A stretch of DNA of 7,178 bases from RGIG4608 sp964534905 (GTDB taxonomy: Bacteria > Bacillota > Clostridia > Oscillospirales > CAG-272): NCBI GenBank assembly GCA_964534905.1, contig CAZHPZ010000050.1:1-7178 (forward strand), read 5' to 3'. Both the position numbers and the translations under genes were made by a program. Of the stretch, positions 1-5,930 are shown piece after piece. The notes under the pieces were generated by a model that was not told the origin of the DNA, did not search any database, and saw only the letters and a list, made by a program, of their open reading frames with translations. Positions within the stretch are counted from its first letter, which is position 1, and every line of letters begins with the position of its first letter.

Positions 1-50
1 ACCGGCTCATAACCGGTCGGTCTTAGGTTCGAGTCCTAAATGGCCCACCA
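1..50 (+). tRNA. tRNA-Met (anticodon CAT), 3' part only
   Basis: The window opens inside the anticodon arm. The stem ACCGG (1-5) pairs with CCGGT (13-17) around the loop CTCATAA, which puts anticodon CAT at 8-10. The T arm is TTAGG/CCTAA (23-27 with 35-39) around the loop TTCGAGT. The acceptor 3' strand ATGGCCC (40-46) is followed by discriminator A and an encoded CCA (48-50). The acceptor end implies a GGGCCAT 5' strand, and the anticodon stem lacks the three consecutive GC pairs of initiator tRNA. This favours elongator Met. A CAT anticodon could also be tRNA-Ile2 read after lysidine modification, which the missing 5' half would help decide. Confidence 0.88.
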
Positions 51-51
51 G

Positions 52-80
52 AAAAGCACTTGCTATGCAAGTGCTTTTTT
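52..80 (+). terminator. Intrinsic terminator of the upstream tRNA transcript
   Basis: AGCACTTGC (55-63) pairs perfectly with GCAAGTGCT (67-75) around a TAT loop. The stem can extend by three A-T pairs, and a T run continues to position 80. It begins one or two bases after the encoded CCA of tRNA-Met, so it closes that tRNA transcript before the independent tRNA-Val promoter. Confidence 0.9.
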
Positions 81-91
81 ATGTAATTTCC

Positions 92-109
92 GATTAATTC
101 GGATTAATT
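92..109 (+). repeat. Ten-base-spaced direct repeat GATTAATT upstream of the tRNA-Val promoter
   Basis: GATTAATT occurs at 92-99 and again at 102-109, one helical turn apart. It ends 12 bases before the -35 box of the tRNA-Val promoter and is followed by more AT-rich sequence. The position and composition fit an UP element contacted by the RNA polymerase alpha subunits, but this is inferred. The same stretch also holds a short CCGA/TCGG inverted repeat (90-102). Confidence 0.35.
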
Positions 110-121
110 TAAATTTCGCTA

Positions 122-150
122 TTGACAAATTGCTCAATATCGGATATAAT
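122..150 (+). promoter_or_regulatory. Consensus housekeeping-sigma promoter for tRNA-Val
   Basis: TTGACA (122-127) and TATAAT (145-150) are both perfect consensus hexamers with the optimal 17-base spacer. Transcription should start near 156-158, only about six bases before the mature tRNA-Val 5' end at 163. This matches strong, growth-related stable RNA expression. Confidence 0.93.
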
Positions 151-162
151 ATACAAGTCAAT

Positions 163-239
163 GGAGGCATAGCTCAGTTGGTTAGAGTACTTGCTTGACA
201 TGCAAGGGGTCGCAGATTCGAGTTCTGCTGTCTCCACCA
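163..239 (+). tRNA. tRNA-Val (anticodon GAC)
   Basis: This is a complete cloverleaf. The acceptor GGAGGCA (163-169) pairs with TGTCTCC (229-235), with one G-U pair. The D stem is GCTC/GAGT (172-175 with 185-188). The anticodon stem CTTGC/GCAAG (190-194 with 202-206) surrounds the loop TTGACAT, with anticodon GAC at 197-199. The T stem is GCAGA/TCTGC (212-216 with 224-228) around the loop TTCGAGT. Discriminator A (236) is followed by an encoded CCA (237-239). It reads GUC and GUU valine codons. It has its own promoter and terminator, so it is transcribed separately from the preceding tRNA. Confidence 0.97.
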
Positions 240-269
240 AGTCGCATTTTTATGCGACTTTTTTCTTTT
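240..269 (+). terminator. Intrinsic terminator after tRNA-Val
   Basis: AGTCGCAT (240-247) pairs with ATGCGACT (252-259) around a TTTT loop, and a T-rich tail (TTTTTCTTTTT-like, 260-270) follows. The stem starts at the last base of the tRNA CCA end, so the transcript is little more than the tRNA plus its terminator. Confidence 0.9.
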
Positions 270-282
270 TATGACATTTATA

Positions 283-311
283 TTGCCTTTTTGTTCTTTT
301 TGTGATATACT
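283..311 (+). promoter_or_regulatory. Probable promoter of the lipoprotein gene
   Basis: TTGCCT (283-288) and TATACT (306-311) are separated by 17 bases. A TG at 303-304 gives an extended -10 (TGA-TATACT). The predicted start near 318 leaves a short leader before the ribosome binding site GAGGTG at 321-326. The -35 box is imperfect, so the extended -10 is probably important. Confidence 0.6.
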
Positions 312-333
312 TGCGCTTGTGAGGTGAATGATT

Positions 334-1245
334 ATGTATAAATATAATGTAACTTCCATTTTGTGCTTGCTGTTGATTGCGGCATTGAGCGTGACAGGCT
401 GCAAAGCTTTTACCGGTAACGGCGGCAATGACGATGAATTGCCGAGTGCTTCGACAACGGTAACCACTACCGAGGATAATACGAAAAACGATATTGAAAA
501 CACTGACTTCGAAAAAAACGACGTCTCGGATTTGATAGCTATTTTACATGCCGGAGGCGGTGCCGACGACCTTTCGTATATTAATGCTCAGGAAACTTTT
601 TTGTACTATTACGAATTGGGATATAGATATTTTGAATACGATCTGAAGCTTTCGAGTGACGGCAGACTCATAGGTACGCACGACGGAGAGGGGCTTGATG
701 TTTGCGATTTTTCTGATATTACATATGACGAATTCAAGACGCTTAGGCTTTCCAACGGTTATACGCCGGTAAATGAGGAATGGCTTATGGATACGATTAT
801 AAATTATCCCGATGTCAGAATAGTCGTTGACGCCAAAATGCCAACCACCGAAGAGGACGTGTTGGTGCTCCAAAGGCTTGAGAAGCTTGAGAAAATATAT
901 GACTGTGACATTTCCGCGAATATTATTCCAGAGGTGTTCAGCGTAGATATGTGGAATATTCTCAAGGAAACCACTACCTTTGATAAATATTTTTATTCGC
1001 GATATAAGGTGTGCTATTCCGTTAGTGATATGCTTGATTATTTCGGCGATGACGAGCGCATATGGGGCATTGCGATGTCGATGTATATCGATTCGGACAT
1101 TCGCTCTCAAATTTACAAGCTGAAGAATGCGGGAAAGAAGATATTTATCTTTACCGCATATGACACGGATGATGTGTATGAGATTATAGATATTGGCGGC
1201 GACGGGCTTTACGTCGACTATCCCGATATAATACCGATCAAATAA
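334..1245 (+). CDS. Lipoprotein with a glycerophosphodiester phosphodiesterase-like (PI-PLC/GDPD superfamily) domain
   Basis: I chose the ATG at 334 (303 aa) because GAGGTG (321-326) lies seven bases upstream. An in-frame ATG at 328 is only one base from it. The protein begins with a lysine, a hydrophobic stretch and a lipobox VTGC, with lipidated Cys at residue 23, so it should be anchored on the outer face of the membrane. A Thr/Asp/Asn-rich linker (about 24-66) precedes a TIM-barrel-like domain. Visible GDPD motifs are HAGG (H72), FEYD (E101, D103), THDG (H116, D117), VVDAK (D166, K168) and the C-terminal GDGLYVDYP. Family members hydrolyse glycerophosphodiesters to glycerol 3-phosphate and an alcohol using the paired histidines and a metal held by acidic residues. 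The usual HRG motif is HAG here, as I recall from an uncharacterised GDPD-like subfamily, so the true substrate is uncertain. It is monocistronic, with its own promoter and a shared terminator. Confidence 0.85.
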   Translation: MYKYNVTSILCLLLIAALSVTGCKAFTGNGGNDDELPSASTTVTTTEDNTKNDIENTDFEKNDVSDLIAILHAGGGADDLSYINAQETFLYYYELGYRYFEYDLKLSSDGRLIGTHDGEGLDVCDFSDITYDEFKTLRLSNGYTPVNEEWLMDTIINYPDVRIVVDAKMPTTEEDVLVLQRLEKLEKIYDCDISANIIPEVFSVDMWNILKETTTFDKYFYSRYKVCYSVSDMLDYFGDDERIWGIAMSMYIDSDIRSQIYKLKNAGKKIFIFTAYDTDDVYEIIDIGGDGLYVDYPDIIPIK

Positions 1246-1277
1246 AAAATACGGAGCTGCTGCTCCGCATTTTTTTA
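1244..1277. terminator. Bidirectional intrinsic terminator between convergent genes
   Basis: CGGAGC (1252-1257) pairs with GCTCCG (1262-1267) around a TGCT loop. The stem is flanked by an A run on the left (1244-1249) and a T run on the right (1270-1276), so it works as a stem plus U tract on either strand. It overlaps the stop codon of the lipoprotein gene and lies two bases past the stop of the - strand membrane-protein gene. Confidence 0.85.
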
Positions 1278-1278
1278 T

Positions 1279-2094
1279 TTAATGCTTGTTTTTGTCGATG
1301 ATTTCCTTTGTATATTCCTTTTCGTATTCGTCGTAATACTTGTCCACCGTTTTAAGCTTCTTTTTCAGATGCTTTCTCTTCTTTCTCGCATCGAGAAGCT
1401 CGGGGAAATACCACCATGAAAGATATAAGAGAATTATCGGAACGGCAAGAAACATATACCAGTACGGAGAGGGAATAATAGCATAGAAGAATTCAAGCAG
1501 AGGATTGTTCGGCAATACCGAGAACATATAGTTTACCTGAATTATCTCTCCGGGAGCTACAGGGCTCTGTATCTGAGCCGAGTTTATGGCAACGTTTACA
1601 AAATGTATAAGCGTATAGCAAATGAATGTGATACCGAGCGTTGACTTCATTGTTTTATAATCTCTGTCCGCAAGGTCAAGCGCAAATAGAATGATCGGAA
1701 TTCCCGCCTCAAATACATGGGGGAAATAATAGAAGAAGAATGTCCAGCTGAATATCTCCGCATTAGCCATTCCCTGATTGAGAATGAGAGCTACATAAGA
1801 GCCGAGCGACCAAAGAAGAAGAAGATTACACGACCACTTCTTTCTGAAAAGCACAGCGAAGGGGAGAATGAGGGCATTAAGCGAGCAAAGGTGGAGGGGA
1901 AGATACTCAAGAGGAGTACCCCACATAAGAAGATTAAATAATATCGCACTTATGCCGAGCAGTGAAAACAAGAATAAAACTCCTATCTGCACCTTTCTCG
2001 ATTTATTTTTAAGAAAGAGATAGAGAGCAACATTGAGAAGAACTCCAAGCACGAGCGTTGCAATGTGCAGCGGAGTAAACGTACCACAAGTCAT
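1279..2094 (-). CDS. YwaF/TIGR02206-type integral membrane protein
   Basis: This is a 271-aa protein with about seven hydrophobic segments (roughly residues 8-28, 35-57, 64-83, 88-107, 115-139, 149-171 and 212-230). It ends in a 40-residue Lys/Glu/Tyr-rich tail that is probably cytoplasmic. Motifs I associate with this family are LPLHLCS (65-71, with H68 and C70), LIHFVN (162-167), NYMF (188-191) and SPYWYM just before the last segment. The ATG at 2094 is supported by GGAGG seven bases upstream on the - strand (2102-2106) and a good promoter. Bacterial members have no established function that I know of. The fold family includes vertebrate TMEM164, reported as a lipid acyltransferase, so a lipid-modifying role is conceivable but unproven. 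The gene is monocistronic and diverges from the heat-shock operon. Confidence 0.8.
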   Translation of the reverse strand: MTCGTFTPLHIATLVLGVLLNVALYLFLKNKSRKVQIGVLFLFSLLGISAILFNLLMWGTPLEYLPLHLCSLNALILPFAVLFRKKWSCNLLLLWSLGSYVALILNQGMANAEIFSWTFFFYYFPHVFEAGIPIILFALDLADRDYKTMKSTLGITFICYTLIHFVNVAINSAQIQSPVAPGEIIQVNYMFSVLPNNPLLEFFYAIIPSPYWYMFLAVPIILLYLSWWYFPELLDARKKRKHLKKKLKTVDKYYDEYEKEYTKEIIDKNKH

Positions 2095-2156
2095 AATAAA
2101 ACCTCCATGTTTCGGACATCGTAGTGCAAAGCATACCTGTGTCCATAATTAATAAT

Positions 2157-2185
2157 ATGATACCATAAATAGCCCCTCGTGTCAA
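2157..2185 (-). promoter_or_regulatory. Promoter of the - strand membrane-protein gene
   Basis: Read on the - strand, TTGACA (2185-2180) and TATCAT (2162-2157) are separated by 17 bases, and TGG immediately before the -10 gives an extended -10. The leader to the start codon at 2094 is about 55 bases and contains the GGAGG site. The hexamers are strong and nothing else in the region competes on this strand. Confidence 0.82.
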
Positions 2186-2190
2186 TGATT

Positions 2191-2221
2191 TTGACAAAAT
2201 AATATAAAAAATTAATAAATT
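2191..2221 (+). promoter_or_regulatory. Possible distal, degenerate promoter of the hrcA operon
   Basis: A perfect TTGACA (2191-2196) is followed by the same TAAATT hexamer (2216-2221) used at the proximal hrcA promoter, but the spacer is 19 bases and there is no TGn motif. The stretch TTGACAAAATAATA is identical to the proximal promoter over 14 bases, and TAAATTATTA over 10. It may be a decayed duplicate or a weak second start. Sequence alone does not show activity. Confidence 0.35.
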
Positions 2222-2233
2222 ATTACAAAGGTG

Positions 2234-2267
2234 TTAACAATCGCAAGTGGAGCGCCGAGAGTGCTAA
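2234..2267 (+). promoter_or_regulatory. CIRCE-like element with stretched spacer (putative second HrcA site)
   Basis: The right arm GAGTGCTAA (2259-2267) matches the CIRCE consensus at 9 of 9 bases. The best left arm, TTAACAATC (2234-2242), matches TTAGCACTC at 7 of 9. The spacer is 16 bases instead of 9. The left arm begins 12 bases after the distal TAAATT box; the canonical CIRCE begins 11 bases after its own TAAATT. This parallels the proximal unit, but the altered spacing makes HrcA binding doubtful. Confidence 0.35.
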
Positions 2268-2305
2268 AAAAATCGAAAAAATCGAAAAAAATTTTCGAAA
2301 AACTA

Positions 2306-2334
2306 TTGACAAAATAATAAAGAAGTGGTAAATT
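2306..2334 (+). promoter_or_regulatory. Main promoter of the hrcA-grpE-dnaK-dnaJ operon
   Basis: TTGACA (2306-2311) and TAAATT (2329-2334) are separated by 17 bases. TGG (2326-2328) directly before the -10 gives an extended -10 that compensates for the 4-of-6 hexamer. An A-tract-rich stretch lies just upstream (2266-2301). Transcription should begin near 2341, which puts the CIRCE operator at about +6, the usual arrangement for HrcA control of a housekeeping-sigma promoter. Confidence 0.85.
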
Positions 2335-2345
2335 ATTATCGTAAG

Positions 2346-2372
2346 TTGGCACTCGTGATATATGAGTGCTAA
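2346..2372 (+). promoter_or_regulatory. CIRCE operator (HrcA binding site)
   Basis: TTGGCACTC (2346-2354), nine bases, then GAGTGCTAA (2364-2372) fits the CIRCE consensus TTAGCACTC-N9-GAGTGCTAA. The only mismatch is G for A at the third position of the left arm. It lies between the predicted transcription start and the hrcA ribosome binding site. HrcA bound here should block transcription. In the transcript the same inverted repeat can form a hairpin in the 5' leader. Confidence 0.97.
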
Positions 2373-2393
2373 AAAACAGAGAGGATAGTGAAA

Positions 2394-3497
2394 ATGAGCG
2401 CATACGGCAAGGAGCTTACTCCGAGAAAAAAGCAAATACTCAAGGCAGTCGTTGAGGCGCACATTGCCGCAGGCGAGCCTGTCGGATCGAAATTCCTCGT
2501 TCAGAGCAATCTTCTATCCTGCTCATCGGCTACGATAAGAAATGAAATGGCTGAGCTTGAGGAGATGGGATATCTTGAGCAGCCGCATACATCCGCGGGA
2601 AGAGTTCCGAGTGAGCTCGGTTACAGATTTTACGTAGATTCGCTTTTGGCACATTATGCGATGACGTCAAAGGAAATCGACGAGATAAACAGCCTGCTCA
2701 AGGTTAAGATGGGAGAGCTTGATAAGATTCTTGAGGTTGCCTCAAGGGTTGCATCGAATATTACGCATTATACGGGCATTGCGATAAAGCCGAGGAGATC
2801 GTCCGTAAAGGTGCTTAAATATGAAATAGTGGGAATCGATCCGTTGCAGTTTGCAATAGTTATGATACTTTCAAACGGAGCGATAAAGACCAAAAAGGTT
2901 AAGGTCGGTGGAGAGGTTGACGATTATATACTCTCCAAGCTTTCATCGGCGCTTAATTCGTATCTGACAGGACTTCGTGCCGATGAGATAACGCTTACGT
3001 CGGTGATGAATCTTGAAAGGTCGCTCGGAGACGAGGCAATGCTGGTTAATGCTGCGGTTAAGGCGATATATGAGGCAATGAGCGAGGTTGACGGCGGAGA
3101 CCTACATTACAGCGGTCTTGATCAGCTTTTGCAGTATCCGGAATACGCGGATGTCGGTAAATTCGGAGAAATAATAAATACCTTTGAGGAAAAGGAGCAA
3201 ATACTTGATATGCTTTCGGAAACGGAGGGTGAGGATATAAACGTCCTTATCGGCTCTGAGAACAGCGTTAAGGTAATGAGCGATTCCGCAATAGTGTATA
3301 AGCAAATTAAAAAGGACGGAAAAACGATAGGAGCTATTGGCGTGGTCGGACCGAGGCGTATGGATTACGCAAGGGTACTGGCAACGCTTGAGGAGCTCGG
3401 CGATAATATTTCCGATTTAATAGAAGATAAAAGATTTTTAGGAGAAAACGGAGGAGAGGCAAGTGCAGGAAGAAAAGATGACACAGGAAACAGCTGA
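2394..3497 (+). CDS. hrcA: Heat-inducible transcription repressor HrcA
   Basis: HrcA dimers bind CIRCE and repress the class I heat-shock operons; in characterised Firmicutes the GroE chaperonin keeps HrcA active. The ATG at 2394 (367 aa) lies eight bases after AGAGAGGA (2378-2385); the in-frame GTG at 2388 is too close to that site. An N-terminal winged helix (about residues 6-78) contains TPRKKQIL, the recognition region SSATIRNEMAELEEMGYL and HTSAGRVPSELGYRFYVD. The central ligand-binding-like domain and dimerisation region follow. The hallmark GVVGPRRMDY is at 316-325. The protein is slightly longer than the common 340-350 aa because of a charged, Gly-rich C-terminal tail after EDKRFL. 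Being first in the operon and behind a CIRCE, it represses itself. Its last 35 bases overlap grpE. Confidence 0.97.
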   Translation: MSAYGKELTPRKKQILKAVVEAHIAAGEPVGSKFLVQSNLLSCSSATIRNEMAELEEMGYLEQPHTSAGRVPSELGYRFYVDSLLAHYAMTSKEIDEINSLLKVKMGELDKILEVASRVASNITHYTGIAIKPRRSSVKVLKYEIVGIDPLQFAIVMILSNGAIKTKKVKVGGEVDDYILSKLSSALNSYLTGLRADEITLTSVMNLERSLGDEAMLVNAAVKAIYEAMSEVDGGDLHYSGLDQLLQYPEYADVGKFGEIINTFEEKEQILDMLSETEGEDINVLIGSENSVKVMSDSAIVYKQIKKDGKTIGAIGVVGPRRMDYARVLATLEELGDNISDLIEDKRFLGENGGEASAGRKDDTGNS

Positions 3498-4023
3498 GGA
3501 AGCGGTGAACGCAAATGAGGCGGATACCTCGTCCAAAGAGAATAAAAAGAAAGGTAAAAAGGCAGATGCGGAGATAGCGGCGCTTAAGGAGGCTCTTGAG
3601 ACAAAGGATAAGGAGCTTGCCGAGGCGAACGATAAGTATCTCAGACTTTATGCCGAATATGACAATTTCAGAAAAAGAAGCGCAAAGGAAAGAGAATCGG
3701 TTTATTTTGACGCAAAGTCGGATACGCTCAAGGGAATACTTCCGGTGCTTGACAATATGGAAAGAGCGACGGCTTTTTCGGAGGCTGATAAAATTCTCGA
3801 GGGTATGAATCTCATACTTAAGAGCTTTGAAGAAACACTGACGAAAATGGACGTAAAGGAGATAGAGGCTCTCGGAAAAACATTTGATCCCAATGTTCAC
3901 TATGCGGTAATGCATATAGAGGATGAGGGCTTCGGCGAGAATGAGGTGGTCGAGGTGCTTCAAAAGGGTTATATTTGCGGCGATAAGGTTATAAGATATG
4001 CAATGGTAAAGGTTGCAAATTAA
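3463..4023 (+). CDS. grpE: GrpE, nucleotide exchange factor for DnaK
   Basis: GrpE is a cytoplasmic dimer that opens the DnaK ATPase domain to release ADP. The 186-aa product has an acidic/Lys-rich, probably disordered N terminus (1-35), a long charged helix (about 36-85) containing KYLRLYAEYDNFRKR, the four-helix-bundle segment with GILPVLDNMERA (91-102), and the C-terminal beta domain. That domain carries the family signature FDPNVHYAVM through GDKVIRYAMVKVA (141-185). I chose the GTG at 3463 because GGAGGAG (3450-3456) lies six to eight bases upstream. The ATG at 3478, with AGGA seven bases upstream, is a real alternative giving 181 aa. The first 35 bases overlap the end of hrcA in another frame, so translation is probably coupled. 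Confidence 0.96.
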   Translation: MQEEKMTQETAEEAVNANEADTSSKENKKKGKKADAEIAALKEALETKDKELAEANDKYLRLYAEYDNFRKRSAKERESVYFDAKSDTLKGILPVLDNMERATAFSEADKILEGMNLILKSFEETLTKMDVKEIEALGKTFDPNVHYAVMHIEDEGFGENEVVEVLQKGYICGDKVIRYAMVKVAN

Positions 4024-4076
4024 GCCGCACACAAAAAAGTTAAACAACACATTCATTATATGGAGGAAAAATTATT

Positions 4077-5915
4077 ATGGGAAAAATCATTGGTATTGAT
4101 TTAGGTACAACAAACTCTTGTGTAGCAGTATTTGAGGGCGGTGAGCCCACTGTTATTCCGAATCCCGAGGGAGCGAGAACAACTCCGTCGGTAGTGGCAT
4201 TCACAAAGACAGGCGAAAGAATTATCGGTCAGGTTGCAAAGCGCCAGGCTATCACAAACCCCGATAAGACGGTTATGAGCATTAAGCGCCATATGGGTAG
4301 CGATTATAAGGTAAATATTGACGGTAAGGGATATACTCCTCAGGAAATATCCGCTATGATACTTCAGAAGCTTAAGGCAGACGCAGAGGCATATCTCGGA
4401 ACAAGCGTTACGGAGGCTGTTATTACGGTTCCCGCATACTTCTCCGATGCTCAGCGTCAGGCAACAAAGGACGCGGGTAAGATCGCAGGCCTTGAGGTAA
4501 AGAGAATTATTAACGAGCCCACAGCCGCAGCTCTTGCTTACGGTATCGAAAAGGAGCACGATCAGAAGATAATGGTATACGACCTCGGCGGCGGTACATT
4601 CGATGTATCATTGCTTGAAATTTCCGACGGCGTATTTGAGGTTCTTGCAACAAACGGCGATACAATGCTCGGCGGTGATGACTTCGACCAGAGAATTATA
4701 GATTGGATCGTTAACAAATTCAAGGCTGAAAACGGCGTTGATCTCAGAAGCGATAAGATGGTAATGCAGAGACTTAAGGAAGCTGCTGAAAAGGCTAAGA
4801 TTGAGCTCTCCGGTATGACGAGCACAAACATCAATCTTCCTTTCATTACCGCAACCGCGGCAGGTCCTCTCCATTTCGACGCAACTCTTACAAGAGCCGA
4901 GTTCGACAGAATTACGGCGGATCTCGTTGACAGAACCATCGTTCCCACAAAGAAGGCTCTCGCCGACGCGGGACTTTCCGTAAATGAGATAGATAAGGTC
5001 CTCCTTGTAGGCGGATCTACCAGAATTCCCGCAGTTCAGGAGGCTGTAAAGAAGCTTATCGGTAAGGATCCCTTTAAGGGTATCAACCCCGACGAGTGCG
5101 TAGCCGTAGGTGCCGCAATTCAGGGCGGCGTTCTCGGCGGCGACGTTAAGGATCTTCTTCTCCTTGATGTAACTCCTCTTTCTCTCGGTATCGAGACTCT
5201 CGGCGGTGTATTCAATAAGATCATCGACAGAAATACAACCATTCCCGTAAAGAAGAGCCAGATTTATTCTACAGCAGCCGATGGTCAGACATCTGTTGAA
5301 ATTCACGTTCTCCAAGGTGAGCGTGAGATGGCGGCAGGTAACACTACACTCGGAAGATTCCATCTTGACGGAATCCCCGCAGCGCCCAGAGGTGTTCCTC
5401 AAATTGAGGTAACATTTGATATCGACGCTAACGGTATCGTTAACGTAAGTGCTTGCGATAAGGGTACTGGTAAGGAAACTCATATCACAATCACATCCTC
5501 TACAAATATGTCTCAGGAGGACATTGACAGAGCAGTTCGTGACGCAGAGAGATTTGCGGAGGAGGACAAGAAGCAGAAGGAAGCGGTTGATATCAAGAAT
5601 CACGCAGACAGCCTCATCTTCCAGAGCGAAAAGACTCTCACAGAGATAGGCGATAAGCTTCCCGAGAGCGATCTTGCAGACGTTAAGGCAGGTATCGAAA
5701 AGCTTAAGGAAACGGTTAAGACGGACGACACAGAGGCTATAAAGAGAGATACAGAGGCTCTTGAAAAGGCTTTCTATGCGGTAAGCGAAAAGCTTTACGC
5801 ACAGAGCCAGCAGGCAGGCGCACAGGGTGCTGATTTCGGCGGTGCACAGAACGGTGCTTCCGATGATAACGGCACATATTACGACGCAGGCTACGAGGAT
5901 AAAACAAATCAGTAA
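4077..5915 (+). CDS. dnaK: Chaperone protein DnaK (Hsp70)
   Basis: This is a full-length 612-aa cytoplasmic Hsp70. ATP-driven cycles of peptide binding and release assist folding, with DnaJ stimulating hydrolysis and GrpE exchanging nucleotide. The ATPase domain (1-355) shows the three Hsp70 signatures: IDLGTTNS (7-14), VYDLGGGTFDVS (167-178) and VLLVGGSTRIPAVQE (308-322). The interdomain linker DVKDLLLLDVTPL (356-368) leads into the substrate-binding beta domain and a helical lid (about 476-575). The lid is followed by a Gly/Ala/Gln/Asp-rich tail that ends YEDKTNQ. The stretch after IKRHMG lacks the roughly 24-residue insert of proteobacterial DnaK, a Gram-positive trait. GGAGG (4062-4066) lies ten bases before the ATG. 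The 53-base gap after grpE shows no convincing promoter, so dnaK is likely read from the operon promoter. Confidence 0.99.
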   Translation: MGKIIGIDLGTTNSCVAVFEGGEPTVIPNPEGARTTPSVVAFTKTGERIIGQVAKRQAITNPDKTVMSIKRHMGSDYKVNIDGKGYTPQEISAMILQKLKADAEAYLGTSVTEAVITVPAYFSDAQRQATKDAGKIAGLEVKRIINEPTAAALAYGIEKEHDQKIMVYDLGGGTFDVSLLEISDGVFEVLATNGDTMLGGDDFDQRIIDWIVNKFKAENGVDLRSDKMVMQRLKEAAEKAKIELSGMTSTNINLPFITATAAGPLHFDATLTRAEFDRITADLVDRTIVPTKKALADAGLSVNEIDKVLLVGGSTRIPAVQEAVKKLIGKDPFKGINPDECVAVGAAIQGGVLGGDVKDLLLLDVTPLSLGIETLGGVFNKIIDRNTTIPVKKSQIYSTAADGQTSVEIHVLQGEREMAAGNTTLGRFHLDGIPAAPRGVPQIEVTFDIDANGIVNVSACDKGTGKETHITITSSTNMSQEDIDRAVRDAERFAEEDKKQKEAVDIKNHADSLIFQSEKTLTEIGDKLPESDLADVKAGIEKLKETVKTDDTEAIKRDTEALEKAFYAVSEKLYAQSQQAGAQGADFGGAQNGASDDNGTYYDAGYEDKTNQ

Positions 5916-5930
5916 TATGACTATATAGAG

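Noticed and set aside
544..1110. A 188-codon - strand open frame opposite the lipoprotein gene
   Set aside because: The + strand frame has a lipobox, GDPD motifs and a promoter with a ribosome binding site; the antisense frame has none of these.
2009..2197. A 62-codon - strand frame covering the membrane-protein leader
   Set aside because: It starts upstream of that gene's own -10 box, so it would not be on the transcript in full, and it lacks a convincing ribosome binding site.
2250..2301. GAGTGCTAAAAAA plus the A-rich stretch considered as an intrinsic terminator
   Set aside because: No GC-rich stem precedes a T run on the + strand. The match to the right arm of CIRCE explains the sequence better.
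3334..4056. A 240-codon - strand open frame opposite grpE
   Set aside because: It lies antisense to the clear GrpE coding region, and its Leu/Phe/Arg/Cys-rich translation reflects the complement of Lys/Glu codons.
4024..4076. Possible internal promoter in the grpE-dnaK gap
   Set aside because: There is no -35/-10 pair with reasonable spacing; only AT-rich sequence and the dnaK ribosome binding site are visible.
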